Shown: piece after piece, positions 8,914-17,383 of the stretch
How positions within the stretch are numbered: position 1 is the stretch's first letter
Layout: each line of letters starts with the position of its first letter
Origin: Candidatus Zixiibacteriota bacterium
Lineage (GTDB): Bacteria > Zixibacteria > MSB-5A5 > DSPP01
Length of the DNA: 64,000 nucleotides
NCBI GenBank assembly: GCA_022614805.1
Contig: JAKEHY010000023.1
Coordinates: 1 to 64,000, forward strand
Direction: 5' to 3'
Notes under the pieces: generated by a model
Told to the model about the DNA's origin: nothing
Database searches by the model: none
Seen by the model: the letters and a program-made list of their open reading frames with translations, nothing else
Made by a program: the position numbers and the translations under genes

Positions 8914-9339
8914 ATGTTTAACAAGAAACACGGCCAGAAGGGTTTCACCCTTATCGAGCTGATGATTGTCGTGGTCATCATCGGTATTCTGGCGGCATTG
9001 GCGATTCCGCGTTTTATGCGGGCTACCACCAAGTCCAAACAGTCGGAAGCCAAGTCGATACTGAAGCAGGTTTATGTTATGCAGCAGGCCTACCGGCAGG
9101 AAAAAGACCTTTATTGGACCGGGGGGCCTGCTTCCGCGGCGGCTCCGAACGGTTTTAGCGGCATTGGCGTAGAAATCGGTCCGACCGCCCGGTATTCCTA
9201 TGTTTTGTCGGGCGTCACAAGCATTGCCTTTCTCTGCACGGCAACCGCTAGTAATTTAGACGATGACGCTGCGATTGACACCTGGACGATTAACGAAACC
9301 GGTCTTCTGGTGGTCACCTCCGACGACGCAACCCTGTAA
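8914..9339 (+). CDS. Type IV pilin (PilA-like), copy 2
   Basis: A 141-residue prepilin, with leader Met-Phe-Asn-Lys-Lys-His-Gly-Gln-Lys-Gly^Phe-Thr-Leu-Ile-Glu. It aligns with the copy at 7420 end to end, sharing the Gly-Phe-Ser-Gly-Ile-Gly-Val segment, the Cys-Thr-Ala-Thr motif and the Val-Thr-Ser-Asp-Asp-Ala ending. ATG 8914 is preceded by AGGGAGG at 6 bases and gives the normal short leader; an ATG at 8884 would add ten residues. It is monocistronic, with a sigma-54 promoter and a terminator. The duplicated pilins may be alternative major subunits. Confidence 0.93.
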   Translation: MFNKKHGQKGFTLIELMIVVVIIGILAALAIPRFMRATTKSKQSEAKSILKQVYVMQQAYRQEKDLYWTGGPASAAAPNGFSGIGVEIGPTARYSYVLSGVTSIAFLCTATASNLDDDAAIDTWTINETGLLVVTSDDATL

Positions 9340-9352
9340 AGCCACACCACGA

Positions 9353-9382
9353 AAAAGCCCCGCTTCGGCGGGGTTTTTTTTT
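9353..9382 (+). terminator. Rho-independent terminator after pilin 2
   Basis: CCCCGC (9358-9363), loop TTCG, GCGGGG (9368-9373), a run of nine T after it and an A run before it. Confidence 0.92.
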
Positions 9383-9388
9383 GTTTGA

Positions 9389-9433
9389 CCTCACCCCCTA
9401 ACCCCCTCTCCGATACGGAGAGGGGGAATGAGG
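9389..9433. repeat. CCCCTCTCC/GGAGAGGGG palindromic repeat (family 2)
   Basis: An inverted repeat around CCCCCTCTCC-gata-GGAGAGGGGG, flanked by CCTCACCCCCTAA and AATGAGG. Related units occur at 29079, 35175, 35434, 36412, 38939 and inside queA (44828). Confidence 0.75.
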
Positions 9434-9474
9434 TAACGGAAAAGGGGATTTCTTCCGAAAACAAGAAAGGGGAT

Positions 9475-11499
9475 ATGAATAACCGGTTGGAGCGTTTTTG
9501 TCTTTTGGCCTCGTTTGTTTTGCCCTTGGGGGTCTATTTCTACACAGCCGCTCCCGGGCCTTTCTGGGAGGACTCGGCCACCTTTTCTATGGCGGCGGCC
9601 ACGCTTTCCATTCCCCATTCTCCCGGGTTTCCGCTGTGGGTTCTGGTTGGGAAGTTGTTTACCTGGCTTGTTCCCCATAATCCGGCCCGGGCCACCAACT
9701 TAATGTGCGGGTTTTTTGGGGCGGGAGCGGTGGCGCTGTTTTATCTGTACGCGCATAAAACCTTGGCCAGGTTAAACGGGTCTTTTTTTGGAGAAGAAAA
9801 TCAGGGCAGAATATATTCTGCCCCTACGATTGCATTAACTGCGCTGGGAGCGGCCTTGGTTTTTGCCTTCAGCCAGACCGTTTGGCTGCAGGCTGTGCGG
9901 GCGGAGGTGTATTCCCTGCAACTGGTTTTAACTCTTTCCGCCTTGTTTATCGCGTTGTCCTTGGATGTGACCGAACGGCCGACCCGATATTTTCTTCTGG
10001 CCGCCTTTCTGTGGGGGCTTTCGGCAACCGTCCATCCTTTGCTTTCCGTTTCAGTTCTGCCGGGGTTTTTGATTATGGGCTGTTTTAAATCCGCAAACTG
10101 GAGAAAAGAAATATCCAAATGGGGGTGGGCAATTGGATTGATTATGCTGGCGGCCACGGTGTATTTGTTTTTACCCGTACGCTCGGCCCAGGACCCGTAT
10201 CTGAACTGGAATCAGCCGGACAACTGGGAGCGTTTTTGGGCAGCCGTCACTCGCTCCGGCAGCTGGCAGGCCTCGGTCGCCTCCACGTCGTCCAACCTTT
10301 CCTATCCCAATATGATGCGGTTGACCATTTTTATGCTTTTGGAATACTCTCTCGCCTTCTGGGGTCTGGTTGTTCTCGGAATCCTTGCCTTGGCGCATTA
10401 CCTGCCCCGAGTCGGGTTGGGAATTTTTGTGCTGTTGCTTTCGAATTTCCTGGTGACTTTGTGGGCGGCGGAATTCAGCCCTTGGAACCTCGATATTTTG
10501 GGTTACCTTTCTTTCGGGGCGGGGTTGGCCGTGTTATCGGCTGCGGTGGGTTTACTGCGCGCCTTCGTGTGGCTTTATGGCCGTTTGCCGCGGTTATCAC
10601 CAAAAGTCAGATGGGCAGTTCCAATCCTGACTCTGATTTTTGGCCTTTTTTGGGTCGAAAAAAATTGGGCCGGCGCCGATTTGCGCGAGAGCCGCTGGCC
10701 GCAAAAAATAGCCGGGGAAAGTCTCGCCTCCCTGCCTCCCAACGCCGTGGTAATTTATTCATCCGACCGGCTTTTAACTTCAGCTTTGTATCAGCAAGGG
10801 GCTTTGGGGCAGAGACCGGACGTGGCTATTTTGCTCACCAACGTTTTCATAGATTCATTACTGCGAGGGCGGGTTCGACGGCATTATCCAGATTTGGTGT
10901 TTGACTCCCTGCCGACAGGTAGATCTCAAAAGGCTCAAATCCGAAAAGGTTTTTCGAACTTTTGTCAACGGAATAAGCGCCCCATTTTTAGCCAGTTGGG
11001 TTTCCACATGGGAAACAGCAGGTATTTTTGGCCGGCCGGCTACCTCCTGCAATATCGACCGGAGCCGGCGGGGCCGGGGGTGCCGAAAGAGGTGATTGAT
11101 TTTGTGCGCAAGACCTTCACCGGAAGGCCGGACGTCCTTTCACGGGAGAGTCTGGTGTTGGAAATCTATAATTGGGGAGCCTATCTATCCATAATTGGCT
11201 CGCCGGCAAACGAGATTTTGCTCAAACTGGCGGCAGAATATGATGGGGAAAATCCGCGCACCTGGGTAACGCTGGGGAAGGCGTATCTTTTTTCCCGCCA
11301 GTTTCCCTTAGCCGAGACCTGCTTTAAGCTGGCGCTTTCCTATGACCCGTACTGGGGGGAGGCGTACTTTTTTTTGGCCACCGCCCTTCAGCAACAGGGA
11401 AAATTCGACGAAGCCAAAGAGGCCCGGGCGGAAGGTAACTGGCTGGTGCCGGACAAATTAAAACCGATGGGGCAGGAAGATGAAAAAACGCGTAGATAA
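9475..11499 (+). CDS. DUF2723 membrane glycosyltransferase-like protein with TPR tail (paralogue B)
   Basis: A 674-residue polytopic protein, paralogous to 5308-7350: Phe-Trp-Glu-Asp-Ser-Ala after the first membrane span (Asp-Ser kept), Ile-Pro-His-Ser-Pro-Gly-Phe-Pro-Leu-Trp, Gln-Ala-Val-Arg-Ala-Glu-Val-Tyr and Ser-Ala-Thr-Val-His. The last 100 residues look like two TPR units. ATG 9475 follows AAAGGGG; the longer frame starts in a repeat. A GTAGGGGCG-family palindrome (9802-9827) adds about nine residues in a loop between membrane segments. It heads an operon with overlapping genes through 16878. Expected role: transfer of a lipid-linked sugar to an exported acceptor, perhaps pilin. Confidence 0.78.
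   Translation: MNNRLERFCLLASFVLPLGVYFYTAAPGPFWEDSATFSMAAATLSIPHSPGFPLWVLVGKLFTWLVPHNPARATNLMCGFFGAGAVALFYLYAHKTLARLNGSFFGEENQGRIYSAPTIALTALGAALVFAFSQTVWLQAVRAEVYSLQLVLTLSALFIALSLDVTERPTRYFLLAAFLWGLSATVHPLLSVSVLPGFLIMGCFKSANWRKEISKWGWAIGLIMLAATVYLFLPVRSAQDPYLNWNQPDNWERFWAAVTRSGSWQASVASTSSNLSYPNMMRLTIFMLLEYSLAFWGLVVLGILALAHYLPRVGLGIFVLLLSNFLVTLWAAEFSPWNLDILGYLSFGAGLAVLSAAVGLLRAFVWLYGRLPRLSPKVRWAVPILTLIFGLFWVEKNWAGADLRESRWPQKIAGESLASLPPNAVVIYSSDRLLTSALYQQGALGQRPDVAILLTNVFIDSLLRGRVRRHYPDLVFDSLPTGRSQKAQIRKGFSNFCQRNKRPIFSQLGFHMGNSRYFWPAGYLLQYRPEPAGPGVPKEVIDFVRKTFTGRPDVLSRESLVLEIYNWGAYLSIIGSPANEILLKLAAEYDGENPRTWVTLGKAYLFSRQFPLAETCFKLALSYDPYWGEAYFFLATALQQQGKFDEAKEARAEGNWLVPDKLKPMGQEDEKTRR
9802..9827. 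repeat. In-frame palindrome inside the DUF2723 gene
   Basis: A perfect short palindrome, CAGGGCAGAATA facing TATTCTGCCCCTAC, lying within the coding sequence and read through without a stop. Confidence 0.8.
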
Positions 11500-12538
11500 C
11501 AGGACCTTGCATAAGCAATTGTACGGCGTGTCGGTGGTCGTGCCGATGTACAACGAGGAAAAAAACGTCTCTTCAACGCTCTCGCGCATCGCATCCGCCT
11601 TCCGGGCCGTCGGCGGGGATTGGGAAATCATCGCCGTGGATGACGGCTCCACCGACCGGACGGCGCTTTCGGTTTTGAGCTTCGCCGAGCAGGAGCCGCG
11701 CGTCCGGCTGGTCTCCTACTTCCCCAACCGCGGGCGGGGTTGGGCCCTGCGGCAGGGGTTCGCCGCCGCCACCAAGGAAATCATCATCACCGCCGACGCC
11801 GATTTGTCCTACAGCGAGGAATATCTTTTGGCGATGGCCCAAATCCTGCAGGCCCATCCGGAAGTGGATATCGTGGTCGCTTCCCCTTACACGAAAGGGG
11901 GCGGCGTAGAAAACGTCCCCCTTTGGCGGCTCTGGATTTCCAAACTGGGCAACAAGATTTTGGGTTTTGCGATGAAACGGGGGCTGGCGACGGTGACCGG
12001 AATGGTGCGGGGTTACCGCCGCAAGGTTCTGGAAGCTTTGGAACTGGAATCGGAAGGGAAGGAAATTCACCTCGAGATTTTGTCCCGCGCCCTGGGGATG
12101 GGGTACCGGGTGGTGGAGATGCCGGCGGTCTTGAAGGCCCGCAAGTTCGGCAAGTCGAAATTCAAATTCACCGCCACGGCGGTTTCGCACATCCTTTTCT
12201 CCTTCCACGAAAAGCCGGTTTTGCTTTTCGGCGCCGTCGGCTTGTTTCTGGTTCTGCTCTCCTTCGGCGGGGCCGGCTACATCTGGTATCTCTGGCAGGC
12301 AGGGAATCTGAACCCCACCCGGCCTCTGGTCACCCTCACCGTGCTGGCTTTTCTGGCCGGCCTGGCAACCCTGTTCTTCGGCTTTTTGGGAACCCAGCTG
12401 GTTCACCTGAAGCGGGAGATTTACCGAATCCAGAAGACGGCCAAGGAAATGTTTGCAAAAATGGAAGAGCTTTCCGGCGGCCGGGAGCGGTTCGACTTTC
12501 AGGTCCGGCCCGAAAGGAAGAAAAGGGAAAAGGCATGA
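11480..12538 (+). CDS. Glycosyltransferase family 2, polyprenol-phosphate mannose synthase-like
   Basis: A 352-residue GT-A enzyme. It has Val-Val-Val-Pro-Met-Tyr-Asn-Glu-Glu-Lys-Asn near residue 20, Val-Asp-Asp-Gly-Ser-Thr-Asp near 55, the metal-binding Asp-Ala-Asp near 100, and two C-terminal membrane spans (about 245-265 and 285-305), as in DPM1/GtrB-type enzymes that load a sugar onto a polyprenyl phosphate. The last 45 residues are basic and coiled. It overlaps the preceding DUF2723 gene by 20 bases. It would plausibly make the lipid-linked donor used by the DUF2723 proteins. Confidence 0.85.
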   Translation: MKKRVDNRTLHKQLYGVSVVVPMYNEEKNVSSTLSRIASAFRAVGGDWEIIAVDDGSTDRTALSVLSFAEQEPRVRLVSYFPNRGRGWALRQGFAAATKEIIITADADLSYSEEYLLAMAQILQAHPEVDIVVASPYTKGGGVENVPLWRLWISKLGNKILGFAMKRGLATVTGMVRGYRRKVLEALELESEGKEIHLEILSRALGMGYRVVEMPAVLKARKFGKSKFKFTATAVSHILFSFHEKPVLLFGAVGLFLVLLSFGGAGYIWYLWQAGNLNPTRPLVTLTVLAFLAGLATLFFGFLGTQLVHLKREIYRIQKTAKEMFAKMEELSGGRERFDFQVRPERKKREKA

Positions 12539-13689
12539 AACTGGGAATCATCACCAACCGTTACCCGGCCGGGCGGGAGGATACCGCCAGCCCGTTTGTC
12601 AAGGATTTCGTCCATGCGCTCCGGGAAAGGGGGATCAAGGTATCGGTTTTCACGCCGGAGTATGTCGTCGATGGACCGGACAACGACCCGAAGGTTTTCC
12701 GCTTTCCCTGGTCCGGTTCGGCCATTCCCATCGGCTCGCTGGATTACCGCAGCCCGGTAAACTGGCTCAAGCTGGCCAGTTTTTTGTACGGCGGCCGCAA
12801 AGCGGCGATGCCGTTTGTCATCACCCACGATGTCGATTATTTGCTGGCCCTCTGGGCGCTTCCTTCCGGCTATTTCGCCCGCTACATCAGCCAGCGCACG
12901 GGCGTTCCCTATTCGGTCTGGTGCCTCGGTTCGGACGTGTACAAGTGGTCGCAGCGCCCCTTTTTCGGCCATCTGACCCGGCAGGTGCTTCTGGGGGCCG
13001 ACCATCTTTTCGGGGACGGTTTCGACCTGTGCTGGAAAGTGGAGGAGCTTTCCGGCCGGGAATGCCGCTTTCTCCCCTCCGCCCGCCGGCGGGAGAAGCG
13101 GTCTATTCTGCCGAAAACCGGTTACAACCGTTTTTTTTACCTCGGCCGGCTGGAGAGGGAAAAAGGGGTGGAGGATATGCTTTTGGCTTTTTCGTACGTG
13201 TCGAAGAAAAAATCGGCCGTTCTGGAAATCGCCGGCTGGGGGAGTCTCGCTTCCGAGATTCCCCGGCGGATGGCCGAGCTGAAAATCGGGGAGAAGGCCA
13301 ACTTCCTGGGAAAAATTTCGGAAAAGGAGGCCTCGGAGCGCCTGCGGCGGGCTTCCTGCGTTTTGATTCCGAGCCATTCCGACTCGATTCCCCTCGTTTT
13401 GACCGAAGCGGTCGCCTCCGGGACGCCGGTGATTGCCACGGATGTAGGAGACCTGGGGTATCTGGTGCGAAAGTTCAACCTCGGCAAAGTGGTGCCGCCG
13501 CATGACCCCAAAAATTTGGCCCAGGCGATGTTTGATTTTATACAGGAGAAACGCAACTACGACCCGGCCGCCTCCGGGCTTCTCGATTTGCTGGACGTCA
13601 ATCGGGCGGCTGGCGATTTTTTGAAGGTTATCGCCGGCAAGCGGAGCGGGCCGCCCCTGCGAAGGCAGATGGCCAACCTTTTCGATTAA
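12535..13689 (+). CDS. Glycosyltransferase family 4 (GT-B)
   Basis: A 384-residue GT-B enzyme beginning Met-Lys-Leu-Gly-Ile-Ile-Thr-Asn-Arg-Tyr-Pro. The C-terminal domain has Tyr-Leu-Gly-Arg-Leu-Glu-Arg-Glu-Lys-Gly, Gly-Trp-Gly-Ser-Leu, and the donor-site segment Pro-Ser-His-Ser-Asp-Ser-Ile-Pro-Leu-Val-Leu-Thr-Glu-Ala followed by Gly-Thr-Pro-Val-Ile-Ala-Thr-Asp-Val-Gly. The start overlaps the GT2 stop (ATGA). The sugar specificity is not deducible. It is part of the envelope or pilin glycan operon. Confidence 0.85.
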   Translation: MKLGIITNRYPAGREDTASPFVKDFVHALRERGIKVSVFTPEYVVDGPDNDPKVFRFPWSGSAIPIGSLDYRSPVNWLKLASFLYGGRKAAMPFVITHDVDYLLALWALPSGYFARYISQRTGVPYSVWCLGSDVYKWSQRPFFGHLTRQVLLGADHLFGDGFDLCWKVEELSGRECRFLPSARRREKRSILPKTGYNRFFYLGRLEREKGVEDMLLAFSYVSKKKSAVLEIAGWGSLASEIPRRMAELKIGEKANFLGKISEKEASERLRRASCVLIPSHSDSIPLVLTEAVASGTPVIATDVGDLGYLVRKFNLGKVVPPHDPKNLAQAMFDFIQEKRNYDPAASGLLDLLDVNRAAGDFLKVIAGKRSGPPLRRQMANLFD

Positions 13690-13690
13690 G

Positions 13691-14398
13691 ATGATGACGG
13701 TAGAAGCCCCCGAACGCCAGACCGGTCTCTTTTTCGACCGTTTCTGGAAAAAACAGGAGCCGGAGCGGGTGGATAAACGCACCCTGCAGCGCTGGCGGTT
13801 TGTCGAAGCCAATTTAGGGCTCTTACCGGGGAAAAAGATTCTGGATGTGGGAGCCGGCCGGGGATTGACCACCCGGATGCTGGCTGAAAAGGGGTTGGAT
13901 GTTTCCGCCTGCGACGTCTCCTCCGATTCCGTCAATCTTTTGCGCCAAGAGGGGCTGGTCAGCTTCGTTTTCGACCTGGAGGAGGATGAGCTGGAGCAGA
14001 AATATGATTCGATTTTTTGCCTAGAGGTTTTGCAGTATTTGCGCCACCCGGAAAAGGGGGTCGCCAAATTGAAGGGGGCCTTGAATCCGGGAGGAAGCCT
14101 GGTTATCTCCGTCCCAAACGAATTTCACCTTCTCCGGCGGCTGGGAATTTTCTTCGGCCGCACCGGCTGGGCCGGCATTACAACCCCGCACCTGCGCTTT
14201 TTCGACCGCAAAACAGCCCTCGCTTTGTTTGCCCAATGCGGTTTGAGGGTAACCAAAATGATTCCGGTCACCCTCTGTCCGCCGGGATTTCCCGGGGAAA
14301 CTTTGGCCCAGCTTCTGGCCAGGTGGTTTCCGGGCTGGTTTTCCCTTTCGATAATTTTTTACCTGCGGAGCGCCGATGGGTCGGACGCCGCCGGTTGA
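13691..14398 (+). CDS. SAM-dependent methyltransferase (UbiG-like)
   Basis: A 235-residue class I methyltransferase: Ile-Leu-Asp-Val-Gly-Ala-Gly-Arg-Gly near residue 53, Cys-Asp-Val-Ser in strand 2, Phe-Cys-Leu-Glu-Val-Leu-Gln-Tyr in motif III and a C-terminal hydrophobic end. It starts 2 bases after the GT4 stop and overlaps the next gene by 23 bases. In this operon it probably methylates a sugar or lipid-linked intermediate. Confidence 0.8.
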   Translation: MMTVEAPERQTGLFFDRFWKKQEPERVDKRTLQRWRFVEANLGLLPGKKILDVGAGRGLTTRMLAEKGLDVSACDVSSDSVNLLRQEGLVSFVFDLEEDELEQKYDSIFCLEVLQYLRHPEKGVAKLKGALNPGGSLVISVPNEFHLLRRLGIFFGRTGWAGITTPHLRFFDRKTALALFAQCGLRVTKMIPVTLCPPGFPGETLAQLLARWFPGWFSLSIIFYLRSADGSDAAG

Positions 14399-15155
14399 TT
14401 TATCCATAGAGCGGCGCTGGGGCCCGGAAGGGACTTTTTCCGAGCGCTTCCCCATCCTTTTCCGGCAGGGGGAACGGAACCTGAAAGCGGAAAAGGTGAT
14501 TCGGGTTCTGGCCGATTTCGCGGGAGATTTGTCGAGCTTCACCTGCCTCGACTTGGGGGCTTCCACCTGCATTATGTCCCGTTATTTTGCGGAGCATTTC
14601 AAGACCGTTTTGGCCCTGGACAACGACAAAGTGGGGCTTGCCTACGGGAAGCAAATCGCCAATTCCAAATTGGTTCCCCTATGCGGCGACGGGACGCGGC
14701 TGCCTCTGCCCGACAACTCGGTGGACTGCATCATCTGCAACCAGGTGTACGAGCATATCGAAAACCAGACCGGCTTGGTTGCGGAGATGTACCGGGTCTT
14801 GAAGCCCTCCGGCTGCGTCTATTTCGGCGCCGGCAACCGTTACGTTTTGGTCGAAGCCCACTACAAGCTTCCCTTTTTGTCCTGGCTGCCCCGCCGGCCG
14901 GCCAACTGGTATATGCACATAACCGGACGGAAAATGGATTATGACGTCTTTCTGCTTTCCTGGCGGGCCTTGCGGAAGCTTCTTTTCCGCTTTGAAATCC
15001 GCGATTATACCTTCAAGGTTTTGGAAAACCCGGAGAAATTTTCGGCCACCGACGTGGTGCCGAAATGGATGAAATGGATAAAACCATCCCTGTTGAAACC
15101 GTTCAGGACCGCCCTGCCGGCCTGGATACTGGTGTTGACCAAAAAGCCGGTCTGA
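14376..15155 (+). CDS. SAM-dependent methyltransferase (Methyltransf_11 type)
   Basis: A 259-residue class I methyltransferase: Cys-Leu-Asp-Leu-Gly-Ala-Ser-Thr-Cys near residue 55, Leu-Ala-Leu-Asp-Asn-Asp in strand 2, Gly-Asp-Gly-Thr-Arg-Leu-Pro-Leu-Pro-Asp, and Val-Tyr-Glu-His-Ile-Glu in motif III. The motif I glycines are partly replaced (Gly-Ala-Ser-Thr), still compatible with SAM binding. It overlaps both neighbours, so expression is coupled within the glycosylation operon. The substrate is unknown. Confidence 0.78.
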   Translation: MGRTPPVDLSIERRWGPEGTFSERFPILFRQGERNLKAEKVIRVLADFAGDLSSFTCLDLGASTCIMSRYFAEHFKTVLALDNDKVGLAYGKQIANSKLVPLCGDGTRLPLPDNSVDCIICNQVYEHIENQTGLVAEMYRVLKPSGCVYFGAGNRYVLVEAHYKLPFLSWLPRRPANWYMHITGRKMDYDVFLLSWRALRKLLFRFEIRDYTFKVLENPEKFSATDVVPKWMKWIKPSLLKPFRTALPAWILVLTKKPV

Positions 15156-16090
15156 AGCGCTTCTGGTCGATTTTTTTCCCCATCCTGCAATATGCCGCCG
15201 CGGGCTGGTTTGTGTGGTTTTATTACCACACCATCCGCGCCGAATGGGGGGAAATCGTCCAGTACGGATTTCATCCCGACCGCCTGTTTTTCGGTTTGGG
15301 GGCTTTGTTGCTTTTTTTGGGGCACTCCTGGCAGCCGGCCGCCTTCTGGTTCAATTTCAAATTCACCGGCACCCGCGTTCCGCTCCGGGACAGCTACAAG
15401 ATTTACTGCATGGCGCACCTCGCCCATTACCTGCCGGGGCGCATCTGGTCCTATTTGAGCTTCGCCTATCTCGGCAAATTTTTGGGGGTCGCCCCAACCC
15501 GGCTTTTGGCGGCCTTGTATTTGGGTTTCGTCTCCTCCCTTCTTTCGGGGGCCGTGTTCACCATTTTCGCTTTGCCCCTGTTCAAGCAGCTGGGAATACC
15601 GTCGGCCGCCCTGGCCGCTTTGCTCGTTTTGCTTTTGGTTTTGTTTATCCCCAAGGTCTTTCACCATATCATAAAAACCTTCGGGCGGGTGGTGCGCACC
15701 CCCCTGGCGGAATTGCCGGAACCGTTTGACTGGCGCACCGTTTTGCTGTCGCCGTTGTACTACGGCTTCAGCTGGCTCTTAAATTCCGCCGGAGTGGTGT
15801 TTTTGGTTCTTTCGTTTCATCCCCTAAGTTTTCAACAAGTGCTTTTCAGTTTCTCTGCTTTTCCTTTGGCCTATCTGGCCGGGTATCTGGCTTTCTTCGC
15901 GGCGGGAGGGCTGGGGGTCCGGGAAGGGGTGATGCTGGCTTTGTTGTCCACTTTTTTGCCTGCCTACGCCGCCGCCACGGTGCCGATTTTCGCCCGGCTT
16001 TTGACTTTGACCTACGAAGGGGTCTGGTTTTTGGCGGCCTGGCGGCTCCCCTGGAAAAGCAGGGGAAGTGTCGGAAAACTTAAAATATGA
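15065..16090 (+). CDS. Polytopic membrane protein of the AglD/LPG-synthase flippase-like family
   Basis: A 341-residue protein with about eight membrane spans starting near residue 38. It carries the typical Tyr-Leu-Pro-Gly-Arg-Ile-Trp-Ser-Tyr segment (about 117-125) and Gly-Gly-Leu-Gly-Val-Arg-Glu-Gly near residue 281, features of the lysylphosphatidylglycerol synthase TM / UPF0104 family found in polysaccharide loci. The 91-base overlap with the preceding gene is long. No later ATG precedes the first span, so either ATG 15065/15074 or an unusual start is used. It probably acts on lipid-linked intermediates at the inner membrane. Confidence 0.7.
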   Translation: MDEMDKTIPVETVQDRPAGLDTGVDQKAGLKRFWSIFFPILQYAAAGWFVWFYYHTIRAEWGEIVQYGFHPDRLFFGLGALLLFLGHSWQPAAFWFNFKFTGTRVPLRDSYKIYCMAHLAHYLPGRIWSYLSFAYLGKFLGVAPTRLLAALYLGFVSSLLSGAVFTIFALPLFKQLGIPSAALAALLVLLLVLFIPKVFHHIIKTFGRVVRTPLAELPEPFDWRTVLLSPLYYGFSWLLNSAGVVFLVLSFHPLSFQQVLFSFSAFPLAYLAGYLAFFAAGGLGVREGVMLALLSTFLPAYAAATVPIFARLLTLTYEGVWFLAAWRLPWKSRGSVGKLKI

Positions 16091-16878
16091 TTATTCTGGA
16101 GTACGTCCCGATGGCGGTGGTTTTTGCGCTCGGCCTTATTTTCGGCAGCTTCGCCAACGTCGTCATCTACCGGCTGCCGCGCCGGCTTTCCATCATTCGG
16201 CCGCGGAGCTTCTGCCCCGCCTGTCAAAAAACCATCCCCTGGTGGGGAAACATTCCGCTTTTCAGCTATATTTTCCTGCGAGCCAGATGTGTTTTCTGCC
16301 GTTCTCCGATTTCCCCCCGCTACTTCTTTGTGGAGCTTTTTATGGCCGTTCTTTTTTTGGCCGCCTACCTGACGGTCGGATGGAGCTGGAAACTTTTGTT
16401 TCTTTTTTACCTGAACTTCGCTTTGGTTGCAATCTTCTTTATTGATATGGAGTTCCGCATCATCCCGGACTGGTTCACCCTGCCCGGGATTCTTTTCGGT
16501 CTGGCTTACGCTTTCCTGAATCCGGAGGTGGGCTGGAGGGACGGGCTTATCGGATTGGCGGCGGGGGGGGGCGGGCTTTTGCTCTTGGCCTATCTCGGTG
16601 AGTTCTTCTTCAAGAAGGAAAGTATGGGTGGAGGTGATGTTAAAATGGCGGCAATGTTGGGAGGTTTTTTAGGCTGGCAGAAACTGGTACTCCTGTTTTT
16701 TCTCGCTTCCCTGACTGCGGTTTTGACTTTTTTCGCCATCCGGCTTTTCCGGCCGAAGGCCTTGGCCGATCGCCTGATTCCCTTCGGCCCTTTTTTGGTT
16801 TTTGCCGCTTTGGTCGCATACTTTTGGGGCGGGCGGCTGATTTCCCTCTACACGGAACGATTCCTGGCCATCCGCTAA
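16087..16878 (+). CDS. pilD: Prepilin peptidase / N-methyltransferase
   Basis: A 263-residue polytopic aspartyl protease of the type IV prepilin peptidase family. The N-terminal cytoplasmic domain has Gly-Ser-Phe-Ala-Asn-Val-Val-Ile-Tyr-Arg-Leu-Pro and the zinc-type cysteine pairs Cys43/Cys46 and Cys68/Cys71, indicating the full bifunctional form. Catalytic aspartates are Asp120 (Phe-Ile-Asp-Met-Glu-Phe-Arg-Ile-Ile-Pro-Asp) and Asp184 in Gly-Gly-Gly-Asp-Val-Lys. It overlaps the flippase-like gene by ATGA, ending the operon. It would cleave and N-methylate the two pilins at 7420 and 8914. Confidence 0.93.
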   Translation: MIILEYVPMAVVFALGLIFGSFANVVIYRLPRRLSIIRPRSFCPACQKTIPWWGNIPLFSYIFLRARCVFCRSPISPRYFFVELFMAVLFLAAYLTVGWSWKLLFLFYLNFALVAIFFIDMEFRIIPDWFTLPGILFGLAYAFLNPEVGWRDGLIGLAAGGGGLLLLAYLGEFFFKKESMGGGDVKMAAMLGGFLGWQKLVLLFFLASLTAVLTFFAIRLFRPKALADRLIPFGPFLVFAALVAYFWGGRLISLYTERFLAIR

Positions 16879-16903
16879 CCGGTCAACTCTTAGGGAGCCG
16901 GTT

Positions 16904-17383
16904 TCAGCCCGTTTGCGGTTCTTTGGGGCGGGAAAAGATTTCCCCCAAAAGCTGCCTTACCCCTTTCCAGGCAAGGATAAACCAGAGCATCACCGGAACG
17001 GCGGAGTTGACCGAGACGGCCGGTATAAACAGCCGGTAAAACCGCCGGTCATGCCCCCAGAGGGTCTGGTAGTGGTTCAAAATGAGGCAGAAAAAAAGGT
17101 GCCAGCCGAAAAGAATCACCAGACCGGCTCCCAGTCCGATTATCGTTCTTTTCCAACCCAACCCCGGAGTCGCCAAAATCAGGGCCGTAAAGGGGATTAG
17201 GTTCATCAGGTGCCCCTTCACGACGAAGAGGTTCAACGTTTTCTCCCCGAGCGCCTTGGCCAGCGGGACAACCGCCGCCCCGAATATTTTTTGATAAATG
17301 GTCTGCCCCCCTTCCATCCAGAGATAGAAAAGGGGCAGGGAGAAGGCAATCAGCAAAAGAAAAAACTTAAGCAGCTTGGGCAT
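16904..17383 (-). CDS. Small membrane protein, probable exosortase partner
   Basis: A 159-residue protein with about four hydrophobic segments. ATG 17383 is preferred over a TTG at 17416, which would overlap the exosortase by 50 bases. I recognise no domain. The position directly after an exosortase gene resembles the small membrane proteins that accompany exosortase H genes, but that is an inference from context. It is convergent with pilD, with only 25 bases between them. Confidence 0.6.
   Translation of the reverse strand: MPKLLKFFLLLIAFSLPLFYLWMEGGQTIYQKIFGAAVVPLAKALGEKTLNLFVVKGHLMNLIPFTALILATPGLGWKRTIIGLGAGLVILFGWHLFFCLILNHYQTLWGHDRRFYRLFIPAVSVNSAVPVMLWFILAWKGVRQLLGEIFSRPKEPQTG

Noticed and set aside
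12499-14067. A 522-codon open frame on the minus strand
   Set aside because: It lies wholly antisense to the GT4 and methyltransferase genes, has the Arg/Pro/Gly-rich composition of a GC-rich shadow frame and no recognisable motif.
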